Source: Knoellia flava TL1 (lineage in GTDB: Bacteria; Actinomycetota; Actinomycetes; Actinomycetales; Dermatophilaceae). Taken from it: DNA of 64,000 nt. The position numbers and the translations under genes are program-made. The notes below the pieces were generated by a model. That model was not told where the DNA came from, did not search any database, and was given only the letters and a program-made list of their open reading frames with translations. Of the stretch, positions 54,781 through 63,086 are shown in pieces; the first letter of the stretch is position 1, and each line of letters begins with the position of its first letter. Where the stretch lies: positions 40,464 through 104,463 of the forward strand of contig NZ_AVPI01000007.1 of NCBI RefSeq assembly GCF_000768675.1, in the 5' to 3' direction.

Positions 54781-56946
54781 CTAGCCGAGCACCGCGCGGT
54801 AGCGGCCGTTGTCGTCCTGGGTGAGCTTCGTGAACCACACGATGACGTACTGGCCCGCCGTGCCCTGCTTGACCGGGAACGTCACCGACCCGTCGGCCGA
54901 GCTCTTCTGGCCCACCCTCGTGGCGCCGCTCAGTGTCCTGTCGCCGGCGACGTAGACCTCGACGTCGGCGGTGTTGCCGAGCGTGAGGGTGATGCTGCGG
55001 GCCGCGACGTTGGGGCCGAGGTCGACGATGACGCCAACGCCCTGCTTGAGCCCACCGAGCGCGGCCGAGCCGTAGCCCTCCGACTGCCAGGCCGTCTCGG
55101 GGTTGCCGTCGAAGACGCGGGGGGCGCGCGTGCCGTTCTCCCGCCCGTCGCCCTGAGGGTCGAACCCGTCCGCGGCGAGGATCTGGAGCTTCTCGCCACC
55201 GGCGCTGGGGGAGGCGCCCGCGGAGGGAGTGCCGCTCGCCTGGGCGGAGGTGCTCGGGCTCCTGGCGGGGACGCCGCCGAAGTCGAGGTCGGTGTTGGAC
55301 CCGATCTTCATCACGCCGATGATGCCCACGATGAGCGCGAGGACGAGGAAGCCCGCGACGATGCCGAGAGCGAGCTTGGACTCGTCCTTGGTGAGCGGCT
55401 CGGCCGGGACGAGCGGTGCGGGCGGCTCGAGCGAGATGTCGACACCGGTGCCGGGACGGACCCGCTCTCCGTCGGCCGTGAGGCCGGGTGCGTTCGGAGC
55501 GGTGATGCGCTCGCGGAACCCACGGCGCTCGGCGACCTTCTCGGTGGCTCGCTCGCTCACCTGGCGACCGAACGTGCCGACCCGCGACCCCGCCCGGCTC
55601 ATGGCGCCGGCCACGGCCGCACCAGCACCCGCCATCGCAGCACCCGCGGCGGCTGCTGCCGCGGCGGCCGGTGTCGGGCCCGGGTCCCGCTCGTCGTCGC
55701 GGTCCTCAGCGCCCTCGGCGCGCTCGCGTCGCGCCGGGGCCGGGACGACGGGCAGCACGGCGGTGCTGTCGGCCCCGCTCGAGGAACCGGAGCCCGGCTC
55801 GTCGCTGGTCCGGGGCTGGAACGTGGGAGCCGCGGAGGACCGGTCGGGAACCGCGATCGCCTCGGTCGCGGGCGTGCCCACGGCGCTGCGGTCGATGACC
55901 CGCGTGGGGGAGTCGTCGTCGAAGACCTCGATCTCGTGCGTGGGCTCGTCGTCGGCCTCCACGGCCCCGTGGCCGTCCCGCTCCCGGTCGGCGGCATCCG
56001 GGACCGGCCCGGCACCGGCCGCCGCTCTCGGCGTCTCCGGCTCCGGCCTGCCCGCTGCCGCGGGCTCCAGGGCGGGAGGGGCGACCGGTGCGGCCGGTGC
56101 CACCGGTGCGACCGTGCTGGCCGCGGTGAGCGAGGCGGGCACTCGCGGGTCGACTGCACCCGTCGTCGCGATCGTCGAGCGGCCGGCGACCTGGCGCGAG
56201 GGCCACGGAGCGATCTGACGCGCGAAGTCACCCGGCGAGGTCGGTCCCTGGTCGTCACCGAGCGTGAGCCGGCAGAGCGCGTCGAGGTCGCGGGGCACGC
56301 CGGCGGCGATCTCCGAGGGTGCGGCGACCCCGCCGAGGACGCGGGGGGCGGACCCGAGCGACGTCTCACCGTCACCGGGCCACAGACCGGTGAGGCCGGC
56401 ATACGCGAGGGAGACGACACCGATGGCGTCGCGTCGGGAGGCGTCCTCGGACTCGACGTCGTCGAGCTCGACGATGGCGGCACTCGTGGCGACGCCGCGG
56501 AGGCGGACCTCCCCGTCGGTCGTGCGCAGGACGTCCTCGGGCCGCAGGTCGAGGTGGTGCAGCCCGCGCTGGCGGGCGGACTCGAGAGCGGTGGCGACCT
56601 CGCCGACGATCCGGCGGACCTCGTCGGCGGGGATGCCGCCCTCGTGGACGAGCTGGGCCAAGGACCGGGAGTCGGCCACGTCGCTCTCGACGACCCAGGC
56701 CACTCCGCGCTCGCGGCCGACGTCGAGGACGCGGTGCAGCGTGGGCGTGTCGAGACTCGCGGCTCGGCGGCCGGCGTCGAGGACGGCACTCGCGCGGTGG
56801 TCGGAGTCGGGCAGGCACAGCACGACGACCGAGCGCCCCAGCGTGGTGTCGTCGGCGGTCCATCGCTCACACCCGTGGCGCTGCTCGATCCTGCGCTGGG
56901 TGGTGTACCGCCCGTCGAGGGTGGTTCCGGGTCCGACGCCCTCCAA
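54781..56946 (-). CDS. Membrane pseudokinase with discoidin-like exodomain (MviN C-terminal type)
   Basis: A 721-aa protein from TTG 56946 behind GGAAGGGG; GTG 56994 is an alternative. Residues ~5-270 have a kinase-like fold in which the glycine loop and beta-3 lysine are absent. HLDLRPEDVL stands where HRD would be, and no DFG is seen, so it is probably inactive. A long Pro/Ala/Glu linker leads to one membrane segment (LALGIVAGFLVLALIVGIIGVM). An outer domain (LAADGFDPQGDGRENGTRAPRVFDGNPETAWQSEGY ...) has a discoidin-like look. In Mycobacterium this unit is the C-terminal half of MviN/MurJ; here it stands alone. A decoy kinase that recruits FHA proteins is the likely role. Confidence 0.82.
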   Translation of the reverse strand: MEGVGPGTTLDGRYTTQRRIEQRHGCERWTADDTTLGRSVVVLCLPDSDHRASAVLDAGRRAASLDTPTLHRVLDVGRERGVAWVVESDVADSRSLAQLVHEGGIPADEVRRIVGEVATALESARQRGLHHLDLRPEDVLRTTDGEVRLRGVATSAAIVELDDVESEDASRRDAIGVVSLAYAGLTGLWPGDGETSLGSAPRVLGGVAAPSEIAAGVPRDLDALCRLTLGDDQGPTSPGDFARQIAPWPSRQVAGRSTIATTGAVDPRVPASLTAASTVAPVAPAAPVAPPALEPAAAGRPEPETPRAAAGAGPVPDAADRERDGHGAVEADDEPTHEIEVFDDDSPTRVIDRSAVGTPATEAIAVPDRSSAAPTFQPRTSDEPGSGSSSGADSTAVLPVVPAPARRERAEGAEDRDDERDPGPTPAAAAAAAAGAAMAGAGAAVAGAMSRAGSRVGTFGRQVSERATEKVAERRGFRERITAPNAPGLTADGERVRPGTGVDISLEPPAPLVPAEPLTKDESKLALGIVAGFLVLALIVGIIGVMKIGSNTDLDFGGVPARSPSTSAQASGTPSAGASPSAGGEKLQILAADGFDPQGDGRENGTRAPRVFDGNPETAWQSEGYGSAALGGLKQGVGVIVDLGPNVAARSITLTLGNTADVEVYVAGDRTLSGATRVGQKSSADGSVTFPVKQGTAGQYVIVWFTKLTQDDNGRYRAVLG

Positions 56947-57009
56947 CGGGTGCCCCTTCCGCTCGGGTAGTGGCGACCATCCTAGGCGGGCCACCGCTCC
57001 GGTCCCGGT

Positions 57010-57492
57010 TCAGTCTCCGGCGAGCCGCTGCCAGGCCAGACGCGCGATCCGGCGCTCGTTGGGGAAGGTGAGGTGGCGGTGCGCGTCGCGCAGCGGGAAC
57101 CACGCGACGTCGATCGCCTCGTGGTCCGGGTCGTTCTCGATCGTGAGGTCGCCACCGACCGCCTCGAGGAGGTAGTGGTGGACGTACTTGTGGATCCGGC
57201 GCTCGCCGACCGCGAACCAGTAGTCGATGGTCCCCAGCTCGATGAGGACGTTGCCCTGTATGCCGGTCTCCTCGGCGACCTCGCGGGCGGCGGTCTGCGG
57301 GAGGGTCTCGGCACCCTCGATGTGTCCCTTGGGCAGGCACCACTCGACGCGGCCGGCCCGGTTGCGCCGGGCGATGACCGCGATGACCGCCTCGCCGTCC
57401 TGGACGTCGACGACGACGCCGCCGGCGGAGCGCTCCTCGACCGCGGGGAGCCGCCGGAAGACCCGGGGCGGCTCGGCTGCGGCGTGACTCAT
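57010..57492 (-). CDS. NUDIX hydrolase (MutT4-like)
   Basis: A 160-aa protein with the full Nudix box GHIEGAETLPQTAAREVAEETGI (residues ~56-78), preceded by SAGGVVVDVQDGEAVIAVIARRNRAGRVEWCLPK. It hydrolyses a nucleoside diphosphate linked to another group; the substrate is not evident. In mycobacteria mutT4 is divergent from pcnA; here two unrelated genes lie between them. Confidence 0.9.
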   Translation of the reverse strand: MSHAAAEPPRVFRRLPAVEERSAGGVVVDVQDGEAVIAVIARRNRAGRVEWCLPKGHIEGAETLPQTAAREVAEETGIQGNVLIELGTIDYWFAVGERRIHKYVHHYLLEAVGGDLTIENDPDHEAIDVAWFPLRDAHRHLTFPNERRIARLAWQRLAGD

Positions 57493-57606
57493 CTGGTCAC
57501 TCTAACCACGACGGTCCCGACGCCACCTCGCGTGCGGACGGCGGCGGCCGTCACGGTCGGGGCGCGACACACCGGGTGCCGACCACCCCGGTCGTATGCT
57601 CGCGCC

Positions 57607-58737
57607 GTGCCACTGGACCTCGACGGCGACCTCTTCGACATCGCCACGTCGCTGGCCGGCCTCCTCGGGGCGCCGGTGACGATCGAGGACCGTGACACCA
57701 TCGTCATCGCGTTCTCCGGAGGCGACCAGGACGTCGACGAGGCCAGGATCAGCACGATCCTCGGCCGCCAGGTGCCGCTGAGGTACCGCGAGGCCATCGC
57801 CGCCACGGGGGTCTTCGACCGGCTGCGGACCTCCGACGAGGTCATCACCGTCGACCTGCCGGCCGAGGAGATGGTGGCGCGCGCCGTCGTCGCGGTGCGG
57901 GACGAGGGGGTGCTCGTCGGCTCGATCTGGGCCGCCATCCCGGGCGGTCCCAGCCCGGCCCAGGTCGCCACGCTCGTCGAGGCCGCCCCGCTCGTGGCCC
58001 GTCGGCTGCGTGCGGAGCAGGCGCTCGCCGACCGCGGGCGACGTGAGCGCACCCACCTCGTCACGACGTTGCTCGCGGGTGGTGACGCCGCCGACGAGGT
58101 CGCCGCCGACCACACGATGACCGGGAGGTGGGTGGCGGTCTCGATCCGAGGACCCGAGGCGGCGCGCCGTGCCCTGGGCCCGCTCACCCTGCACCTGTCG
58201 GCCGTGGCTCCGACGGCGCTGTGCGCGGGCATCGACCGCGGGATCCTCGGGGTCCTGCCCGCGGACCCGGCCCGCCGGATCCTCGACGACTTCCTGCGTC
58301 GTTTCGGTGGCGGGGACCAGCTCGTCGTGGGTCTGGGCGCCCCCACGGAGGCCGGCAACCTGGCCGAGTCCCGGATCGTCGCCGACCAGGTCGCGGAGGC
58401 GCTCGCACGCCGCGGGCGCACCGGTGAGGTCGCCGCCCTCGAGGACGTCTTCGCCGACGTCCTCGTCGACCGGCTCGACGGGTTCCTCAAGCGACACGGC
58501 GGCTCGGGCCCACTCGCCCGCCTGCGCGAGCACGACCGCCTCCACGAGAGCGGGCTCGTCGACGCCGTGCGGGCCTTCCTGGACGCCGGCGAGGTGAGTG
58601 CAGCCGCCACCGCCCTCACCGTGCACCCCAACACCGTGCGCAACCGGCTGCGCAAGGCGCGCGAGGCGTGCGGCGTGGACGTCGCGGACCCCGCGACCCG
58701 CCTCGCCCTCATGGTCGACCTGCGCTCCCGGCGCTAG
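57607..58737 (+). CDS. PucR-type/CdaR-like transcriptional regulator
   Basis: A 376-aa regulator from the GTG at 57607. The N-terminal ~150 residues (DLFDIATSLAGLLGAPVTIEDRD ... GVLVGSIWAAIPGGPSPAQVATLVEAAPLVARRL) resemble a GAF-like sensor. The middle resembles the PucR linker. The C-terminal helix-turn-helix reads ESGLVDAVRAFLDAGEVSAAATALTVHPNTVRNRLRKAREACGVDVADPATRLALMVDL, the PucR/CdaR signature. It probably controls the oxidoreductase gene that follows 111 bp downstream in the same direction. Confidence 0.87.
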   Translation: MPLDLDGDLFDIATSLAGLLGAPVTIEDRDTIVIAFSGGDQDVDEARISTILGRQVPLRYREAIAATGVFDRLRTSDEVITVDLPAEEMVARAVVAVRDEGVLVGSIWAAIPGGPSPAQVATLVEAAPLVARRLRAEQALADRGRRERTHLVTTLLAGGDAADEVAADHTMTGRWVAVSIRGPEAARRALGPLTLHLSAVAPTALCAGIDRGILGVLPADPARRILDDFLRRFGGGDQLVVGLGAPTEAGNLAESRIVADQVAEALARRGRTGEVAALEDVFADVLVDRLDGFLKRHGGSGPLARLREHDRLHESGLVDAVRAFLDAGEVSAAATALTVHPNTVRNRLRKAREACGVDVADPATRLALMVDLRSRR

Positions 58738-58848
58738 TCGACCGCCGCACGGGACCGGGGGCCCTTGGCCGATCGCACAACGGTCGCCTCGCAACCGTGG
58801 CCTTTCGGGCACAGACGCCGGTGCCGGACCGGACCAGACTTCGGAGGC

Positions 58849-60129
58849 ATGGCACAGCAACCCCAGCACGTGGTCGTCGTCGGCGCCGGCATGGTGGGTC
58901 TCTCCACCGCCTGGTACCTCCAGGAGCAGGGCGTCACCGTCACGGTGCTCGACTCCGAGGGAGTCGCCGCCGGCTCGTCGTGGGGCAACGCCGGCTGGCT
59001 CGCACCCGCGCTGACCCTGCCGCTCCCCGAGCCCGCGATCCTCAAGCAGGGCATCCTCGCGACGCTCAGGCCGGACTCACCGGTCTACGTGCCCGTCCGG
59101 GCCGACCGGCGCCTCGTCCAGTTCCTTGCCGGCTTCGCACGCCACTGCACCCCCGGCCACTGGAACAAGGCCATCGAGGTCTTCAACCTCGCCAACGCCG
59201 GCGCCCTGTCGGCCTTCGACGCGCTCACCGAGCACGAGGGCACCGGTCGCGTGGAGGAGCCCACGCTCGACGCCGAGCCGTTCCTCGCCGGGTTCGTCAG
59301 CGAGGCCGACCGGTCGGTCCTCGTCGAGGAGTTCCGCCACGTCGCCGCGACCGGCGGACTCACCGACTTCGAGCTGCTCGACCGGGACGCGCTGCATACC
59401 CTGGCGCCGTCGCTCGGCGACGCCGTGACGCACGGGGTCCGTCTCCACGGCCAGCGCTACCTCAACCCCGGCCGGTTCGTCCACGCGCTCGCGGACGCCG
59501 TCGTGGCCCGCGGTGGTGAGATCGCCACGGGGCAGCGCGTCGCGGACGTCACGCAGCGGGGCACCGAGGTCCGCGTCACCCTCGCGAACGGGGAGTCGGT
59601 CGTCGCCGACTCCGTCGTCCTCGCGAACGGCAGCTGGGTCGGGGGACTCGCGCGGGCACACGGCATACGCAAGGTCGTCCAGGCGGGGCGCGGCTACAGC
59701 TTCACCGTGCACCCCGACCAGGTGCCGACCGGACCGGTCTACTTCCCGACGCAGCGGGTGGCCTGCACGCCGCTCGGCAAGCCCGAGGAGGGCCTGCGAG
59801 TCGCTGGGATGATGGAGTTCCGCCGCCCCGACGACCCGCTCGACCCGCGCCGGGTCAAGGCCATCGTCGACGCCGCCACACCCATGTTCAAGGGTGTCGA
59901 CTGGTCGCAGCGGCACGACGAGTGGGTCGGCTCGCGCCCGTGCACCACGGACGGCCTGCCGCTCGTCGGCGCCAGCCGCTCGGACCGCGTCTTCGTCGCG
60001 GGAGGCCACGGCATGTGGGGCGTCGCGCTCGGTCCGCTCACGGGGAGGCTCCTCGCTGGTGCGATGACCGGCACGTCGAGCGCCGACGACCGGGCCCTGC
60101 TCACCGCGTTCGACCCGCTGCGTCCCTAG
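58849..60129 (+). CDS. FAD-dependent D-amino-acid dehydrogenase-like oxidoreductase
   Basis: A 426-aa flavoprotein from the ATG at 58849 behind CGGAGG. The FAD-binding loop VVVVGAGMVGLSTAWYLQEQGVTVTVLD is followed by the DadA-type SWGNAGWLAPAL and TLPLPEPAILKQG. VVLANGSWVGGLARAHG, CTTDGLPLVGASR and FVAGGHGMWGVALGPLTGRLLAG complete the glycine/D-amino-acid oxidase pattern. It probably deaminates D-amino acids to 2-oxo acids. No PQQ or alanine racemase gene is adjacent. Confidence 0.88.
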   Translation: MAQQPQHVVVVGAGMVGLSTAWYLQEQGVTVTVLDSEGVAAGSSWGNAGWLAPALTLPLPEPAILKQGILATLRPDSPVYVPVRADRRLVQFLAGFARHCTPGHWNKAIEVFNLANAGALSAFDALTEHEGTGRVEEPTLDAEPFLAGFVSEADRSVLVEEFRHVAATGGLTDFELLDRDALHTLAPSLGDAVTHGVRLHGQRYLNPGRFVHALADAVVARGGEIATGQRVADVTQRGTEVRVTLANGESVVADSVVLANGSWVGGLARAHGIRKVVQAGRGYSFTVHPDQVPTGPVYFPTQRVACTPLGKPEEGLRVAGMMEFRRPDDPLDPRRVKAIVDAATPMFKGVDWSQRHDEWVGSRPCTTDGLPLVGASRSDRVFVAGGHGMWGVALGPLTGRLLAGAMTGTSSADDRALLTAFDPLRP

Positions 60130-60184
60130 GCGTCGATCCGCGGCCGGACCGGCCGTGTGCTCGCGACACCTATCCTTGGTCGTC

Positions 60185-61666
60185 GTGTCGTCCTCTCCGC
60201 CTCCCGCCGCGCTCATGAAGCAGGCCGTCTCCCGGCTCGCTCCCGTGCTGCCCCTGCTCACCGACATCGGGGAGCGGTTCACCGCAGCGGGGCACGAGCT
60301 GGCCCTCGTCGGCGGCCCGGTGCGAGATGCGTTCCTCGGGCGGACGCCGCCCGACCTCGACTTCACGACGAGCGCCTCGCCCGACGAGACCGAGGCAATC
60401 CTGCGCGCGTGGGGCTCGTCGACGTGGGACGTGGGCCGGGAGTTCGGCACCATCGGCGCGGTCCGCCGCGAGGGCGGGTCCGAGACGACGGTCGAGGTGA
60501 CGACCTACCGCGCCGACGCCTACGACGGGGTGACCCGCAAGCCCGTCGTCGCGTTCGGGGAGTCGCTCGAGGAGGACCTCGTCCGCCGCGACTTCACCGT
60601 CAACGCGATGGCCCTGCGACTGCCGAGCCTCGAGTTCGTCGACCCCCACGGCGGCCTGGCGGACCTCGGCACCAGGCAGCTGCGCACGCCCTCGGCACCC
60701 GAGGTGAGCTTCGGCGACGACCCGCTGCGGATGATGCGCGCCGTGCGCTTCGTCGCGCAGCTCGGGCTCGCACCCGCGCCCGAGGTCCTGACGGCGATGC
60801 GCGCCATGGCGTCCACGATCGAGATCGTCTCGGCCGAGCGGGTGCGGGACGAGCTCGTCAAGCTGCTCCTCGCGCCGGCGCCCCGCCCCGGCCTCGAGCT
60901 GCTGGCCGAGAGCGGCCTCGCGGCCCACGTCCTGCCCGAGCTGCCCGCACTCAAGCTCGAGGTCGACGAGCACCACCGCCACAAGGACGTCTACGTCCAC
61001 TCGCTCATCGTGCTCGACCAGGCCATCGCCCTCGAGGGCCCGGCCGACGGACCACCCGACTCGGTGCCCGGCCCCGACCTCTGGCTGCGGCTCGCCGCAC
61101 TGCTCCACGACATCGGCAAGCCCGCCACGCGCCGGTTCGAGCCGGGTGGCGGCGTGAGCTTCCACCACCACGAGGTCGTCGGCGCCAAGCTCACCGCGAA
61201 GCGGCTCAGAGCCCTGCGGTTCGACAAGGAGACGGTCAAGGCCGTCGCCCGGCTCGTCGAGCTGCACCTGCGCTTCCACGGCTACGGCGACGGGCAGTGG
61301 ACCGACTCGGCCGTGCGCCGCTACGTCACCGACGCCGGCCCGCTCCTCCAGCGGCTGCACCGCCTCACCCGCGCGGACTGCACGACCCGCAACGTCCGCA
61401 AGGCCCAGCGGCTCTCGCGCACCTACGACGAGCTCGAGGCCCGCATCGAGGAGCTCATGGCCGCCGAGGAGCTCGCCGCGGTCCGACCCGAGCTCGACGG
61501 CAACGAGATCGCCGAGGTCCTCGGCATCCGCCCGGGCCCGGTGCTCGGCCGCGCCTACAAGCACCTCCTCGCCGTCCGGCTCGACGAGGGCCCCATCGGG
61601 CGGGAGGCCGCCACCGAGCGGCTCCGCTCCTGGTGGGCCGAGCAGCCGGAGTCCGACCCCTCCTGA
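60185..61666 (+). CDS. pcnA: CCA tRNA nucleotidyltransferase
   Basis: A 493-aa enzyme that adds or repairs the CCA end of tRNAs, which here lack encoded CCA. Polymerase beta-type core: ELALVGGPVRDAFLGRTPPDLDFTT with the DxD metal pair, YRADAYDG, EEDLVRRDFTVNAMAL and SFGDDPLRMMRAVRFVAQLG. The C-terminal HD domain has HHRHKDVYVHSLIVLDQ and LAALLHDIGKPATR. The start is GTG 60185, with ATG 60215 possible. Confidence 0.95.
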   Translation: MSSSPPPAALMKQAVSRLAPVLPLLTDIGERFTAAGHELALVGGPVRDAFLGRTPPDLDFTTSASPDETEAILRAWGSSTWDVGREFGTIGAVRREGGSETTVEVTTYRADAYDGVTRKPVVAFGESLEEDLVRRDFTVNAMALRLPSLEFVDPHGGLADLGTRQLRTPSAPEVSFGDDPLRMMRAVRFVAQLGLAPAPEVLTAMRAMASTIEIVSAERVRDELVKLLLAPAPRPGLELLAESGLAAHVLPELPALKLEVDEHHRHKDVYVHSLIVLDQAIALEGPADGPPDSVPGPDLWLRLAALLHDIGKPATRRFEPGGGVSFHHHEVVGAKLTAKRLRALRFDKETVKAVARLVELHLRFHGYGDGQWTDSAVRRYVTDAGPLLQRLHRLTRADCTTRNVRKAQRLSRTYDELEARIEELMAAEELAAVRPELDGNEIAEVLGIRPGPVLGRAYKHLLAVRLDEGPIGREAATERLRSWWAEQPESDPS

Positions 61667-61783
61667 CCAGCAGCGACGGGGAGTCCTCCCCATCGTGCCG
61701 ACCGCGCCGACCCGGCTAGGCTGGTTCGGCTCCTGCAGCGCACCCGCGAGGGTGCCGTTTCCCGTCCCCATGGAGGTGGCCCG

Positions 61784-62263
61784 ATGCCCACGGTGGGCCA
61801 TCCCAGCGCCCTCAGCCCGGCCTATCCGCGCATCGAGCTCACGCTGCCCGACGACTGGACCGTCGAGCCCGGCGGCGACGCGCTCCTGCGTGCCGTCCAC
61901 GGCAGGGGAGGCGACCTCGCTCCGGAGCTCACGGCATACGTCCACACGTCGCGCGAGGCGAGCACCGACGACCTCGTCGACGACCTCGCGGCCCAGGCCG
62001 GCGAGCACGACGAGGGCGAGGCGGACGAGACCTTCGTCGTCGACCTCGAGGGCCGAGAGTGGACCGGGCTCAACGTGTCGTGGATCGAGGACGGCGAGCC
62101 GGTCTACCTCGTGCACCTCGTCACCGCGGTCGAGGCGGGCGAGGTCGTGCAGCTCGTGCGGGTCACCGGCCGCATCGCCGGGCCCGACTCCGAGCAGGAC
62201 TACGAGACCGTCCAGTCGATCCTCGAGACGGCGGTCGTCGACCCGATGGGCGGCGGCGCGTGA
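61784..62263 (+). CDS. Small hypothetical protein ahead of PP2C
   Basis: A 159-aa soluble, acidic protein behind GGAGGTGG. IELTLPDDWTVEPGGDALLRAVH, LTAYVHTSREASTDDLVDDLAAQ, and WTGLNVSWIEDGEPVYLVHLVTAVEAGEVVQLVRVTGRI suggest a compact beta-rich fold of the kind seen in LpqN/Mog1-PsbP-like proteins, a tentative relation. Its stop overlaps the PP2C start, so the two are coupled with the downstream gene in one operon. Confidence 0.7.
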   Translation: MPTVGHPSALSPAYPRIELTLPDDWTVEPGGDALLRAVHGRGGDLAPELTAYVHTSREASTDDLVDDLAAQAGEHDEGEADETFVVDLEGREWTGLNVSWIEDGEPVYLVHLVTAVEAGEVVQLVRVTGRIAGPDSEQDYETVQSILETAVVDPMGGGA

Positions 62264-63075
62264 GCGGCCGGCACTACGCCTCGCTCACCGGACCCGACGT
62301 CCGGATCCGCTCCGGCGCGGCCACGCACGTGGGCCGGGTCCGCAACCACAACGAGGACGCGCTCATCGCCGAGGGACTCGTCTACGCCATCGCCGACGGG
62401 ATGGGCGGGCACGCCGCGGGAGAGGTCGCGAGCGGCATCGCGGTCCGGCTCCTCGGTGAGCTCAACACCCGCACGCACGTGCGCTCCGAGGACGTCGTCG
62501 CCCTCCTGCGCCGCGTCAACGGCAACATCCTCGAGTCGGCCGCCCGCAACCCCGAGCAGACCGGCATGGGCACGACGGTCGCCGGGCTCACCGTCGTGGA
62601 CGCCGGGGGCGCCGACCACTGGATCGTCTTCAACGTCGGTGACTCGCGCGTCTACCGCTTCCTCGGCAACCGGATGAGCCTCGTGACCCAGGACCACTCC
62701 GAGGTCCGCGAGATGGTCGACGCCGGCATCATCACGGCCGAGGAGGCGCTGCGCCACCCGCTCCGCAACATCATCACCCGCTCCCTCGGCACCGACCCGG
62801 GGCCCAACGCGGACGTCTGGGTCTTCCCCCCGCACCCGGGCGAGCGCTTCGTCCTGTGCAGCGACGGCCTGTCCAACGAGGTCGACGACCGGACGATCAT
62901 GGTGGCCCTGCAGAAGTACGACGACCCGCAGGAGGTCGCGGACTCCCTGTGCCGGGCCGCCCTCGACAACGGTGGACGTGACAACATCAGTGTCGTCGTC
63001 GTCGCCTTCGACTCGGACGAGGATGACAACGACGAGGCCGACACCGCGCCGCGTCACACCCTGATGCCGACCTGA
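62260..63075 (+). CDS. PP2C-family serine/threonine phosphatase
   Basis: A 271-aa metal-dependent phosphatase. HVGRVRNHNEDALIAE and YAIADGMGGHAAGEVAS hold the first metal-binding aspartates, then GMGTTVAGLTVVD, VFNVGDSRVYRFLGN, VTQDHSEVREMVDAG, ITRSLGTDPGPNADV, RFVLCSDGLSNEVDD and GGRDNISVVVVAF. All canonical PP2C motifs are present. GTG at 62260 overlaps the preceding stop. It would reverse Ser/Thr phosphorylation; likely partners are the kinase-signalling proteins of this region. Confidence 0.95.
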   Translation: MSGRHYASLTGPDVRIRSGAATHVGRVRNHNEDALIAEGLVYAIADGMGGHAAGEVASGIAVRLLGELNTRTHVRSEDVVALLRRVNGNILESAARNPEQTGMGTTVAGLTVVDAGGADHWIVFNVGDSRVYRFLGNRMSLVTQDHSEVREMVDAGIITAEEALRHPLRNIITRSLGTDPGPNADVWVFPPHPGERFVLCSDGLSNEVDDRTIMVALQKYDDPQEVADSLCRAALDNGGRDNISVVVVAFDSDEDDNDEADTAPRHTLMPT

Positions 63076-63086
63076 GGACGAACACC

